A stretch of 64,000 bases of DNA from Ctena decussata (GCA_963989385.1 OZ022505.1:57043737-57107736), one strand, 5' to 3'. Counted from the first letter of the stretch, positions 33,689 through 45,717 are shown. Numbers and translations: made by a program. The notes: generated from the sequence alone by a model not told the origin.

Positions 33689-33827
33689 GTTTATGTGCGT
33701 TTGTGCGAACGTGTGTGTATATATATCGTCATACATTCATCAGAAAGTCATATATTCGAGTTACACTGTGCAAATGAGAGCTATTGCTGTAGCGGAAAGC
33801 GGGTCGTGTGTGTGTATGTGTGTGTAT

Positions 33828-33842
33828 GGGGGGGGGGGGGGG
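33828..33842 (+). repeat. 15-base poly(G) run
   Basis: Homopolymer following a GTGTGTATGTGTGTGTATG stretch. Simple-sequence DNA; the frames through it are artefacts. Confidence 0.9.
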
Positions 33843-33916
33843 CTTTGCTCACAGAACATACGAGTACGTCAATGCGCTTCAGCATATATTTTATGCAGAT
33901 TGTCTCAGCTGTTTCA

Positions 33917-34410
33917 GATGATAGCTCCAAACTTGAGGCCTTTTCGTGGGTTGCACAAGCCACCGCAGCCTTAATCCATCTGAAACTAAGTTGCAGAGAT
34001 ATCGTATCTCTTGAATCAACGTTGAAAAAATACATCTTTCTGTATTCCAGTGAAACGCGGACTCTGACAGCATAGATACAGAAAAAACTAAAGGCCCTTT
34101 AGATGAGATGCTACCCAATTTTATTGAACACCTCATACAGGGACCACGTAACTAAAGAGGAAAATCGCAGATCCAAGCAGCCATTGAAAATATTGAACAA
34201 AATATTAAACTATTGAACATGATCAAGAAATCGAATGCCACATCTCAAGGTCTTCGATGATTCCATAGGATACAGTGAAAAAAACAGGGAGAAGAAGAAG
34301 AGGTAGACAGAACAAGAGGTGGGGAGACAATTTCAAAGAGCGAAGAGAGCTGCTTTGAAGAATACTGGAATGAAGAGAATTGATATAACTTCCCCCTCCT
34401 TTGATAGACA
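33917..34410 (+). pseudogene. C-terminal LINE fragment
   Basis: Broken frames give VSDDSSKLEAFSWVAQATAA, KLSCRDIVSLESTLKK, LYSSETRTLTA, LLNTSYRDHVTKEE and a KKKR.TEQEV..QFQRA stretch. These correspond to the tail of the same LINE family as 16375-17617 (compare RKLRWFGHV and the RGRQKKRW block there). It is 5' truncated and inactive. Confidence 0.7.
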
Positions 34411-35050
34411 GGCCGCCGTGGTGATTGCTATCATCCAGCTAGGGTATGCGTCAGGACGAGTGTGCCCATTATTCCGAAACTTGCAAAAGCTCGATTGTCC
34501 GATGGTCCGCTAATCCAAGGGCAGGTTAGTCCTGATGCCATGTAGTTTGGGGCCCACAGTCCGAGGGCCCAGAGTCCGAGGCCCGATAGATTTAACTCAG
34601 TAAACTTACCTGCAAGCTGCGTTTCCAACATCAACTAAATCTGAAACCGCTGTGTCTGGTGTTGTCGTACCCAGGGACCTACCCAAAGGGAAAACTGGAA
34701 TCAATTCTCGCCAAGCGTATTTTCATTACGGTTACATGTATTAAGTATACACTTCCACACTTTCGCCATGGCCCATGTCTAATGTACATTTCCGTGACGT
34801 CTCGTAAAAATGGACCTAAGGCCACACATGAAGCGCAAATACTCATACTAACCTGCTTGGCCGTTCAAACTGAGCTTTACTATTTAGATTCGCAAGTTTG
34901 CATTATATTATACGTACAGCGAATACATTGTCTGAAGTTAGGGACTTCCCTGTTCGCACACTTATTCTCACACACCGACAGGTACCTTTCTGCACTGCGA
35001 CGTTCATTTATGCTGTCCATTTATGTATATAGCTCACGGTGTACTTCAGG
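34411..35050. other. No recognisable feature
   Basis: A 135-codon frame at 34659-35066 has no recognisable domain and ends in SINE sequence; I treat it as chance. Confidence 0.4.
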
Positions 35051-35052
35051 TA

Positions 35053-35257
35053 AGATGGATGAATGAATGACTTCATTTTACGTCGTTTTCAACAGTATTT
35101 CAGCCATATCAGGACGATGGGCGGGTGATAATGGAAGGCTATGTGCAATGGAACCCCGTTTACGATGGAAAGAACTACGCCTCCGGAAGGACTCGAACCC
35201 GCGTCCGCTAGAGCAGCAGGTCATCGCTTAAGTCACTTAGCTATCGGGGAACCTGCT
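35053..35257 (-). mobile_element. tRNA-derived SINE
   Basis: GATGGATGAATGAATGACTT tail, TTTCAACAGTATTTCAGCC body, and on the minus strand GCGGGTTCGAGTCC as B box. The A-box region is duplicated at the head (two partly similar CACTTAGCTA stretches at 35235-35275). Confidence 0.8.
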
Positions 35258-35328
35258 TAATCCACTTAGCTACCTGGGAACCTACTTCAGGTAAGATTTT
35301 TTTCTGTGGGGCGTGGGGGGGATTAGAG

Positions 35329-35512
35329 AGATGGATGGGTGAATGACTTGCGATTTACGTCTTTCTTAACAGTATTGCAGTCATATGAGGACAATTTGTG
35401 GATGATAATGAAAGGCTGTGTGCAATGAAATTCCGTTTACGATTGCAAGATTGACACCTCCAGCAGGGCTAGAACCCGGAAACGCTAGATCAGCAGGCAA
35501 CAGGCTCCTAAA
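35329..35512 (-). mobile_element. tRNA-derived SINE, head truncated
   Basis: GATGGATGGGTGAATGACTT and TTAACAGTATTGCAGTCATA mark the tail and body, and CCGGGTTCTAGCCC the B box. The A-box part is lost. It lies only about 70 bp from the previous SINE in the same orientation. Confidence 0.75.
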
Positions 35513-35545
35513 ATTAGAGAAAAAGAGAGAATCACATTTTAGAAA

Positions 35546-35795
35546 GGCGCCGTGGTTGAATTGTTAGAGCGACGCGGTTGTGGTGCAGAGGGTCGCAAGT
35601 TCGAAACCGGGTTGTGCCAGCCGGCGACCGGAGAACCCTGTCAACCCAGCTATAAATGGGTACCTTTTCCGAATCAGGGAAAGATGAGGCAGCGAAAGGA
35701 GAATGATGGCCACCTCCTTTCATATGTTCCGTCCCAGATACAGTGGGCCTCTATCCCCCACTGCCCGTATGGCCACGAGGCACTGTAAAACCTCT
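35546..35795 (+). mobile_element. Third type of tRNA-derived SINE
   Basis: Head GGCGCCGTGGTTGAATTG, GTTAGAGCGACGCGG and CGCAAGTTCGAAACC provide A and B boxes. The body contains AACCCAGCTATAAATGGGTA and a CCCCCACTGCCCGTATGGCC block. Different from the other two SINE families in the window. Confidence 0.7.
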
Positions 35796-35892
35796 ACATT
35801 TTACTTTATGGCTGGTTCCTGAAGTACATGTATCGAATGAATGTTCAGGTAACAACCCTTAAAGTTGATGTATTTTTACCAAATCTGATGTT

Positions 35893-36078
35893 AAGGTGGG
35901 TTTACAAGTTACAAAATGATGTATATCATGCAACATGTGTCACCGTGTAAACACCCGAAAACCATATCTCAAATGACTAAAATCTTTTGCATGCAACATG
36001 TCTAAGCATAGCCTTCTTTCGACAAAATGGTTGCATGGCACGTGTCATGCAATATGTGTCATCGTGTAAACCCACCTT
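35893..36078. mobile_element. Small MITE with AAGGTGGGTTTACA ends
   Basis: AAGGTGGGTTTACA opens at 35893 and its exact reverse complement TGTAAACCCACCTT closes at 36078. Internal ATGCAACATGT words recur. 186 bp, non-coding. Confidence 0.75.
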
Positions 36079-36404
36079 TACACCTCTAACTTCGGCCTCT
36101 CATAGACCAATTTGGTCGACCAAATACGCCGCGTCCCTCCATCTAACTCTCTGTCTCTCTCTGATCCTATCTGCTTATCTTTAAAATTTTTGACGAGGAT
36201 GTTATACTGGAAAAAATCAAAGAAATAGCCTACAGGACTAGAAACGATGATTATAAAAAAACTTCATAAGATGGTCTTCGAAAAGCCATTGACCTTACAA
36301 GAAAAATGGAATTAAGCAATGATAGTATTCCAAACTTAATTATCAACACACACACGCGCACGCACGCATCGGGATCGGCCGTGTTCGGTTCAGTTCAATT
36401 CTCC

Positions 36405-36800
36405 TAACGACGATCCCCAAGTGGCTCAGCGGTACGTAACCATAGTTGCACGCACTTGGCGCCGTGTGTCCGTCAAAGGGTCGGCCGTGTGGCTCGGTTT
36501 GCGAAGAGCTCGCACGGTGGGCAGGAGGTGGGATTAGTTCGATCCCGGTCGGACCATGAGGTTTTCATTCTCTTTGGCATTGATGACCATTGTGGGTCCA
36601 CACTAAGGTCATCGGTATAAAAAAGTGCTTGTTTCGTCGGTTCCACCGTGATTCCTTGCAGATTTGGGACGAAGCTAATTTCGCAGGGTGGAAATGCGAA
36701 CGGTCAGCCATGACGTTCTGTTGCTTGGTTGGCAGAGTGCTCGCATGGTATGCGAGATGCCTGGGCTTCGAGTCCCAATTAGGCAATGACGTTTTTCCTC
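36405..36800 (+). mobile_element. tRNA-like SINE pair or dimer
   Basis: Two tRNA-like stretches about 230 bp apart: GTGTGGCTCGGTTTGCGAAG with TTAGTTCGATCCCGG (to about 36549) and TTGCTTGGTTGGCAGAGTG with GGCTTCGAGTCCC (to about 36776). Could be one dimeric SINE or two adjacent ones. Confidence 0.5.
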
Positions 36801-36827
36801 TCCTGTGATGCAAACACATGCGTGTGC

Positions 36828-36880
36828 GCACATACACACACGCACGCAAGCGTATGATATACAAGCATACATACAGACAC
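36828..36880 (+). repeat. CA/CG-rich simple sequence
   Basis: ACACACACGCACGCAAGCG and ATACAAGCATACATACAG-type simple repeat; a similar patch lies at 36347-36367. Confidence 0.8.
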
Positions 36881-37429
36881 ATACTTTCGAGATCATTTTA
36901 GGCAAAGGTCATATGTCCTTAACCTTCACACAGTAAAGGTAATTCTTAAACACTTATATTAAGTCTGATACTTATGCAGACATGCGTGTTCCATAAACTC
37001 ACTAAACCCCACTTCTGTCCTGTACAAAACAGAACAAAACTTTATTTCCATCTCAGGTCATAATGCATGATAGATGAGACAACGTCCCAAAATATAGCTA
37101 GAATATTACTGCATTGCACTGCATGGCGCAGCATTTCACATGAAGATACATGTAGCTGTAAAAAAGAAGGGAAGAGGGGAAAGATGGGCAGACAGACTTA
37201 GTTTAGGAGAGTTTTTTAACATAAAGAACCGTCATCTATCAAATTACCATACTCGAAATCATATTGTACCCTAATATGACCGATACATCCAACGCCAGAA
37301 CAACGTTAACATGACGTCGCATCAGTGCCATTGGGACGTCATGGCGCCACGCCTCGCCCGGGCAAAAATCCATGTTGACGGCTTTGGCACAACTATAAAA
37401 ACAATAGCTCACCGTGCACAAAACGAGGA

Positions 37430-37517
37430 ATTAAAATTGAATCAACGTTGGTTCAGTGTCATAACGCTGAATCAACGTTGACTCAAAGTCGACTCAACGT
37501 TGCCTGTCTACTGGGTT
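37430..37517. repeat. Cluster of CAACGTTG words
   Basis: The 8-bp palindrome CAACGTTG, or TCAACGTTG, occurs three times within about 65 bp (37444, 37471, 37495), followed by TGTCTACTGGG. This resembles one end of a DNA transposon; no partner end was found. Confidence 0.45.
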
Positions 37518-37524
37518 GTTTATT

Positions 37525-38735
37525 AACTTTTCGTGTCCGCTCCATATCTCCGTAACTCCGTAAGATTTTCTTGAAACTAGAGTCAAATGTTTGCCTTATC
37601 GAGACGATGTGCAGAACTTATATTTCAACGATGCCCGACAAAGGTCAAGGTCACACTTAGAAGTCAAAGGTCAAAAGGTAATATTTCTCATCCACTCCAT
37701 ATCTCAAAAGAACCATAACCCTACTTTCAGTTTTGACGGAATTATACCCCTTTGTATTTGTATTTTTCATATAGTAATTTCATATTAGCTTCGTGGCCGC
37801 ACGATATCTCAAAAACTGTTTAAGATTTCTACATGAAAGTTTGTATAAATATAAAGCACCATCAGACGATGTGCAGAGAAAAAAATATAACCCTACTTTC
37901 AGTTCTGATGGAATTATGTTCCTTTGTAGTTTTCGTAAAGTAATTTCATATTAAATTCGTGTCCGCTCCATATCTCAAACATCATTTAAGATTTCTTCAT
38001 GAAAATTTGAATACGTATAAAGCACCATCAAACAATGTGCAGAGGAAAAAAAATAACGGTTACCCGTCTTTCAGTTTTGACGGAATTATGTTCCTTTGTG
38101 TGTGTTTTTTTTGTATAGTAATTTCATATAGGCTTCATGTCCGCTCCATATCTCGGAAACCGTAAAAGATTTCTTCATAAAAGTTTGTATAAGTATCAAG
38201 CACATTCAGGCAATGTGCAGAGAAAAAAGAACCATAACCCTACTTTCACTTTTAACAAAATTACGCCCCTTTGTATTTTTCGTATTGAAATTTTGTATTA
38301 AATTCATGTCTGCTCCATATCTCCTTAACCCTTTGAAAGATTTTTTTGAAACTTGAGTCAAATGTTCATCGTATTAAGGCAACGTGAGAACTTGTATTTC
38401 AACAATGTCCGACAAAGATTAAGGTCACAATTAAGGTCTAAGTTCAAAAGGTAACATTATTTGTCTGCTCCATATCTTGAAAGCCGTATAAGATTTCTTC
38501 ATAAAAGTTTACACAAATATGAAGCATAATCAGACAATGTACAGAGAAAAAGAACCATAACCCTACTTTAAGTTTTGATGGAATTATGTCCCTTTGTATT
38601 TTTCGTATAGTAATTTCAGATTAGTTCATGTTTGCTCCATATCTTTAAAACCGTTTAAGATTCTTCATGAAAGTTTGTTCAAATATCAGCCGATATGCAG
38701 AGAAAAAGAACTATAACCCTACTTTCAGTTCTTTC
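37525..38735 (+). repeat. Degenerate ~165-bp tandem repeat
   Basis: About seven monomers share TCCGCTCCATATCTC, AAGATTTCTTCATGAAAGTT, GACGATGTGCAGAG, AACCATAACCCTACTTTCAG and GGAATTATGCCCCTTTGTA. Some monomers have an extra AAAGGTCAAGGTCACA segment. No coding potential. Confidence 0.8.
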
Positions 38736-38935
38736 ATCTCTTGTTTCTTTCCAACTCTAAGCCCCACGGGTGTATATTGCCCCGCTCAGCGGAGCTCTTT
38801 CTATTTTTGTCAAGTCATGATCATTTTAATGATTCCTCTAAGCTTCAAAGGTTAATACGGGCAAAACAGGCATTAACCAGATCGCTTCGAAAGCAGCAGG
38901 GTCATGTTAAATGCCTTTGATAGGTAAGTATAAAA

Positions 38936-40766
38936 CAGGAAGGTGAAGATGGTTTGTTTTTCGTTTTTCGTTTTTCGCTTTTCACTTTTTGCTTTTCGTT
39001 TTTCCACATTCAACTCCTATATTAGCATTCGCACTGAAGCCGAATATCGAATTTTGAACTTCCAAATCCTATTTTGACATTCGAATTCAGCCGAGTATGG
39101 TATTTTGACATTCGAAATCCTATTTTGACATTCGCACAGAGGCCGAATATCGAATTCTGACATTCGAAATCCTATTTTTTGACATTGAAACTCAGGCCGA
39201 ATATGGTATTTTGACATTCGAAATCCTATTTCGACATTCGCTCTGAAGCCGAATATGGTATTCTGACATTCGAAATCCTATTTTGATATTCGAATTCAGA
39301 CCGAACGTGGTATTTTGACATTTGAAATCCTATTTTGACATTCGCACTGAAGCCGAATATCGAATTTTGAATTTCGAAATCCTATTTTGACCTTCAAACT
39401 CTGGCCGAATATGGTATTTTGACATTTGAAATCCTATTTTTACATTCGCACTGAAGCCGAATATCAAAATACCATATACGGCCTGAATTCGAATGTCAGG
39501 ATAGGATTTCGAAGTTCAAAATTCGATATTCGGCTTCAGTGCAAATGTCAAAATACGATTTCGAATGTCAAAATACCATATTCGGCCTGAGTTCGAATGT
39601 CAAAATATGATTTCGAATGTCAAAATTCGTTATTCGGCGTCAGTGCGAATGTCAAAATCGGATTCGAATGTCATAATTCTCTATTCGGCCTAAGTTCGAA
39701 TGTCAAAATAGGATTTCGATTATCAAAATTCGATATTCGGCTTCAGTGCGAATGTCAAAATTGGATTTCGAATATCAAAACACCATATTCGGCCTAAGTT
39801 TGAATGTCAGAATAGGATTTTGACTGTCAAAATTCGATATTCGGCTTCAGAGCGAATGTCAAAATAGGATTTCGAGTGTTAAAATATCATATTTCGCCTG
39901 AATTCGAATGTCAAAATCGGATTTCGAAAGTCAAACTTCGATATTCGGCTTCAGTGCGAATGTCAAAATGGGATTTCGAATGTCAAAATACCATATTCGT
40001 CCTGACTTCGAATATCAAAATAGGACTTCGAATATCAAAATTCGACATTCAGCTTCAGTGCGAATTTTCAAATGGGATTTAGAATGTCACGATATCATAT
40101 TCGGCCTGAATTTGAATGTCAAAATAGGATTTCGAATGTCAAAATACCATATTCGGCTTCAGTGCGAATGTCGAAATAGGATTTCGAATGTCAACATATC
40201 ATTTTCGGCCTGAGTTTGAATGTCAAAATAGGATTTCGAATGTTAGAATTCGATATCAGGCCTCTGTTCAAATGTCAAAATAGGATTTCGAATGTCAAAA
40301 TACCATATTCGGCCTGAATTCGAATGTCAAAATAGGATTTCAAATGTCCATAACCATATTCGACCTGAGTTTGAATGTCAAAAAAAGATTTCGAATGTAA
40401 AAATTTCATAGTCGTCTTCATAGCGAATGTCAAAATAGGACTTCGAATGTCAAAATACCATATTCGGCCTGGGTTTGAATGGTAAAATAGGATTTCGAAA
40501 TTCAAAATTCGATATTCAGCTTCAGTGCGAATGTCAAAATTCGATATTCAGCTTCAGTGCGAATGTCAAAATAGGATTTCGAATGTCAAAATACCACATT
40601 CGGTCTGAATTCGAATGTCAAAATAGGATTTCGAATGTCAAAATCCGATATTCGGCTTCAGTGCGAATGTTAAAATAGGAGTTGAATGTCGAAAAACGAA
40701 AAGCGAAAAACGAAAAGTGAAAAACGAAAAGCGAAAAACAAAAAACAAACCAACTTCACCTTCCTG
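38936..40766. mobile_element. Foldback satellite element with 7-bp target duplication
   Basis: Ends CAGGAAGGTGAAG and, reversed, CAGGAAGGTGAAG are flanked by TATAAAA on both sides (38929-38935, 40767-40773). Next come CG/TTTTTCG-rich simple sequence arms. The interior is a minisatellite of about 52-bp units of two alternating types: one ends CCATATTCGGCCTGA, the other CGATATTCGGCTTCAGTGC, both built on GAATGTCAAAATAGGATTTC. The units run in one orientation up to about 39466 and in the opposite one after it, so the element folds on itself with unequal arms (about 0.5 and 1.25 kb). Confidence 0.88.
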
Positions 40767-40773
40767 TATAAAA

Positions 40774-41740
40774 CTTAATGGAGTGAAAAAGGCTAATTCT
40801 TTTTACTGTGTGTCCGGAGTTCTAGAGAAAAGCAAATTTGTTTAAATTACCGTTCACACAGGTTATCACTAGGATTAACTGACAAAATATTTGAGTAGCA
40901 TGAACATTTATGTCTTGTAACTTGGACACTAACTTATGCCAAAAGAAAGTTACTGTCGCAGAACGCGGAAGGTCAACAGGTCAGTCATAACAATAGTAAA
41001 CGCGTGCAAGACGTTAGTCCGATTTAGACACGTTGTTCACGGTGTATAATTCACACCGGGTTTACTGTGTTTCAAGGATGTTACGAAACGAAAAAGAGCT
41101 GTTACGAAACGAAAACGAGTCATAGTTACCAACCGACTTGGTCATTAGTCGTTTTGTAACTATGACTTTTTCCCGTGTCGTAACAGCCCATGTACATACA
41201 TAGTTAACCAGAGTTGTAAAAACTGGAATATAGTTGTAGTTTTAAGTTAGAGCTGGAATATAGAGACTAATTGTCTTGTTAAATCGCCTCTATTTAAATG
41301 TCATGCCCTTTTCCTTGCTAATTCTTCATTTTATGTAGCAGATCCAGTCTGTTTACCCTGACTATTTCAAACTGGACAATAAAGGACTTTGCTGGCATAT
41401 CCTTTTTTATAAGGACATCTGTTTTGTCTGACTACTGCTGTGATCGGACTGTTCGGACTGGTCCCAGTTTGATTTCAATTCCAAATCAAACACACATCAT
41501 AATTCCTCTCTGGCTAAGGACAAATGCGCTTCTAATGAGAGACCAAAACATGCTTTATTGTAGAGTTCCTTAAACACCTCTATATTGTAACCCAAAACAA
41601 ACACGCCAGTATGGAGGTCCTAATGAGGGCTCAAGCACGATTTTGGGCGAATTCTCAGGAAGAACATATGTTGGTTTGTAGCCCATCATTAACTCGTGAC
41701 AAAAGCGTTACCTAGAAGGTTAAATACGTTTTCATGGATA
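40774..41740. other. Unassigned DNA with one imperfect hairpin
   Basis: The inverted repeat GCTGTTACGAAACG...GAGTCATAGTTAC against GTAACTATGAC...CGTAACAGC spans 41097-41190 with a 26-nt loop. Nothing else can be named. Confidence 0.5.
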
Positions 41741-41744
41741 ATTA

Positions 41745-42098
41745 TAAAATAGTCTCCCATAAGCACCATTTGACCTAGGGGCCCTCATTGAGGAGCCGAA
41801 ATATGTTCTGTATGGTGAGTATGTCACAAGAGAAAATATACTTTTAAGCATGTGAGAATGGACAAGACACTGATTTCCCAGTATCTATACACTGTTGTTG
41901 CGAAGAACAATCTCCAAATATCCTCAGACTGAACTGAACCGTCCCTGTTCGGACATGCGTTAGAGCACATTTTGTCGTGGTTTTACTTACTTGTGAATGT
42001 ACATAATATGGTTATTATGATATGCTATGAGAACAATAAAGTCTCATTCTATTGTCATTATTGTTGCTAAATGAAAACCCTTTGAAAATCCAAGCATT
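41745..42098. repeat. Block D', inverted partner of 29430-29905
   Basis: Shares the words listed for block D in inverse order. AATAAAGTC at about 42037 precedes the ATGAAAACCCTTTGAAAATCC end, which looks like the 3' end of a transcript or element. Confidence 0.65.
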
Positions 42099-42099
42099 G

Positions 42100-43535
42100 A
42101 TACAAAAATTGAACAAATTCGTTTCAATTTCAACTATTTCATATATTTCGTTCAAACATTTCTCCCCCAAATGAAGTCAATTTTATATGGAGCCTCTATG
42201 GTTTGGAGGAATGAACGAATATATGGAAGGTTGCAATATGGCCGCAATGCCCATATATATACTGAGGGACTTTAAAAATGCATCATTGTGTATCATGTTA
42301 TTTTACCCAGAGTTTGCAATATTGGAAACGTTTGAGCACGCGTGCGAGTTAGCATGGTTGAGTTCTTTAAGTCTGCAAACGCTTACAGAGAGTGTGCAAC
42401 CATGCATAGAAATTTCGAGAAAATGGAAATTTGGTTACTTTTTCGCATAATATTTTAACGAATTCACATTTTGTCAAATTTTAATGTTTATGCATCTGAA
42501 TGATTACCACACACTGTAAAACAATGAAAAATGGCAAAGATCCTTGAAAAAGTGTTATATCGATGTTCGAAAATTAGATTTTTTAAGAAAAATAATAGGA
42601 TACAGTTCAAAATTTGGAGATGCCCGACTTAAAAGCCGACCAATTGACTGTACACCTACCCAGGTCATGAGAGTATGTCTTAATGTACCAGTTCAAAGCA
42701 AATTTGAGTAATTATTCAAATGTCTGTTATGTTCACTTCCGGTTTTTGTGCAAAAAGTTTGAATCTTTGCAAAATGACCTTGAAAAGAAAGAAATGTAAC
42801 CGATAAAAAGCGAACACAAAGCATGAACAATGAATAACCTCTGATTTTTATGTCATTGAAATCTGATCGGCAGTAACGAAATTGCAGCAAACTGAAAATC
42901 ACGCTTCAATCATCACTGGATTAATGCGAATTTATCTCCCTTTAGGAATATTCTAAAGCCAAATTTTGCATTCATTTTGAAAGCTTGTGTGCCCGGTTAA
43001 AATTGGAATAAACCAAAATTACAATAGTTGATGGCTGTATGAAACAAAAATTTATTTTTCTAGCATATCCAAAGCTACAAACTGGTGCGTTTCTTAAGTC
43101 TCTCAGTATAGTAACACTAACACCAGTTGGGCCTAAGTAGCTCCCCTGAGCTTATAACTACTGAAACATGAAATTATGGAAACGAGATGAAAGACTGATC
43201 TTGAAAATTTGACACGGAATCATTTTTTATTACAGTGCATCACCGGAACATTGTTTGTTGAAAAGTGAGTTGGAGAAGTTTGGTACACGTAATATGAAAT
43301 CTAACAGGCCTCTGAGATAAAGTGCTGCTCTCGAAATCTTGACACGATGTACATTTTCATGAAATTAGGCCAATGAGAAGAAATTGTAAAGTTAAGTGGG
43401 TGAGTTGTGGTTCATACAAATGTCTGTATAGAAGTATAGTAAATACAAATATCTGTATAAAACTATAATAAATTAATGCATCTCCCCGAAAAATAGCAGA
43501 TTTCTTTTTTCTTGTTCTCTAAGGTCTAGAATACA
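42100..43535. other. Mostly unassigned DNA with an array-C scrap
   Basis: ATATGGCCGCAATGCCCATATATATACTG at 42237-42265 resembles the array-C monomer, so part of this stretch is old array sequence. No gene seen. Confidence 0.4.
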
Positions 43536-43540
43536 AACCA

Positions 43541-44960
43541 AGAGGGCCATGAGGCCTTGAATCTCTCACATGAGCAATTGGCCCAGTGACTTTGGAGGAG
43601 ATGTTTAAAAGGTCAGGGTCAGCCCAAGGTCATCATTTGAACAATCTTGGTATTACTAAAGTACATGTACTCGATGTCACATACCAAGTTATAAGGCCAT
43701 TGGTCAGTTGGTTCTGGAGAAGAAGATCTTTATATGCTTCGCCATATATGGGTATGACGGTCATGTTGGTTATGTGAGCTGGACCGTTTGAACAAATCTC
43801 GTTTCCTCAATCCCTGGAGGCTCTATATGAAATTTGGTTACACTTTGCCCAGTGGCTTTTTAGCAGGTGTTTGAAATTGTGGAAATATGAGATCATGGTC
43901 AAAGGTCAAAGAATCACCTTGAACTCTTGTACTCACAAAACTTTATTTACTCATTAAGATGACTGTATATACCAATTTTTAGACCAAAATCTTCAACGAT
44001 TCCCATAAAATCTAAAGTTCTTGCATTTTTCCATATTTGACCTTGCCGTAAAAATGTCTTCTTATATTTTGTTCTCTAATGTTTAGAATACAAAAAAGAG
44101 GGTCGTGAGGCCTTGAATCGCTCACCAGAGCAATTGGCCCAGTGGTTTTGGAGGAGATGTTTAAAAGGTCAAGGTCAAACCAAGGTCATCATTTGAACAA
44201 TCTTGGTATTACTTGAGTACTCGGTGTCACATACCAATTGCAAGTTTCAAGACCATTGATCAATTGTTAATGGAGAAGAAGATCTTTATGAGTTTTTGCC
44301 ATATATGAGCGTGGCAGCCATGTTGGTTATGAGCGTGGCAGCCATGTTGGTCATATGACCTGGACCATTTGAACAAATGTTTGTTCCCTCATCCCCGGGA
44401 GCATTATATGAAATTTGATTACACCTGGCTCAGTGACTTTTGAGATGTTCGAAATATGAGAGACCAGGGTCAAAGTCAAAGAATGACATTGACCTCTTGT
44501 ACACATAAATTGTCATGTACTCATTAAAATGACTATTTACATGTTCACCAATTTTTAAATAAAAATCTTCTACAATTCTCATAAAATCTTAAATTCTAGC
44601 ATTTTTCCATATAAAAGAACCAGAAAAGGTCATGATTTGAACTACCTTTTTAGTACTTGTGTACTCAATGCTTCATACCAAGTTTCAAGGCCATCGGTTC
44701 ATTGGTTCTGGAGAAGATTTTTAAAGGCTTTTACAATATATGGGCGTGGTGGCCATGTCGGTCATGTGACCGGGACCGTTTGAACAATTTTGCGTTTTCA
44801 TGAGCTCTGGAGGCTATATTTGAAATTTGTTTACAAATGGAGGAGTGGTTTCAGAGGAGAAGTTGTTTAAAACTTGGACAGACAGACGACGAGGACGATG
44901 GACGACAGAGCCTTGCCATCCTGAAGCTCCCCCGGAGCCGCTTGGCTCAGGTGAGCTATA
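43541..44960 (-). repeat. Array C', inverted counterpart of arrays B/C
   Basis: AGAGGGCCATGAGGCCTTG opens monomers at 43541 and 44098. Each contains GGCCCAGTGACTTTGGAGG, GGTCAAGGTCA and GGCGTGGTGGCCATGTCGGT. The last word is the reverse complement of the array-C block around GGTCACATGACCAAGATGG. It ends at GCTCAGGTGAGCTATAAAGA. Confidence 0.7.
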
Positions 44961-45081
44961 AAGAGTGGCGTGCTGACAAAAAAAGGTGTTTTTATCAGGA
45001 AAGGTCAAAGGATACCCCCCCCCCCCCACACACACACAAAAGAAAAAAAAAAAAAAAAAAACATCTTTATTGCACATGTAT

Positions 45082-45717
45082 TTAGGTCTGAAGGTACTTC
45101 AATACATTGAGAAGAGCGTCCCAGCAATTATTTGTTCAAGCTCTCAAATTGTGAGGTAGAATAGATAAAAACAGTAGCTTAGCCTCAAATGTTCGAAAAT
45201 TTATACGGTGCATGTATACGGGATGCATGTATTAAATAAAGGATAGGCGGGTATACATATATCACACATACAGTATAAAAACTACATTACTGTGACAAAG
45301 ACAGGTATGTAAGTGAAAATTTTCAACCTTGAAACAGTAGACTTCCCTGTGTGTTATTCATAATTTTGCCAAAACATTTAGACACAGTTTACTATTTTTT
45401 CCGCTCAACCTGATAGTGTGTGAAAGAATTAAAATTATAATTGCTGAGACGCCCTTCTCAATGTATTTACGTACCTTCTGGACTAAATACATGTTCAATA
45501 TCGATGTTATTGTTTTTAATTTTGAGAAAGAAATTACCCTTTGACCTTTTCTTATATGAAACCTTTTTTATATCAACAAGTCCTGCATTTTAAGATTCTA
45601 AATTGTGCGAAAGAACATAAAGAAGGCATCTACTAAGTTTTGTGAAGACCTGTTGTTGTTTCCCAATTTTATGCAGATTTTTGTATTCACCACAATTCAG
45701 TGATTATCATACATAGC
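45082..45717. mobile_element. Diverged, left-truncated relative of the TTAA foldback element
   Basis: Interior and right arm match 19060-19690: GTGCATGTATA, ACAGTATAAA, GACAAAGACAGGTAT, AATTATAATTGCTGAGACGC, AAAGAACATAAAGAAGGCAT and GATTTTTGTATTCACC. The left arm starts only at TTTAGGTCTGAAG, so about 220 bp of the outer left arm are missing. It lies next to a poly(A) run at 45043-45061. Confidence 0.75.

Noticed and set aside
34659..35066. 135-codon plus-strand frame
   Set aside because: Composition is not protein-like, no motif is visible, and its end runs into a SINE.
38936..40766. CRISPR-like or coding repeat (regular ~52-bp units, peptides such as MSKYHIRPEFECQNR)
   Set aside because: There are no unique spacers, the units themselves alternate in two types and reverse orientation, and the region has transposon-like ends. 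The peptides are simply the minisatellite read in an open phase.
42187..42450. 87-codon frame as a small gene
   Set aside because: Its first third is built from an array-C scrap (ATGGCCGCAATGCCCATA), so it is repeat-derived.
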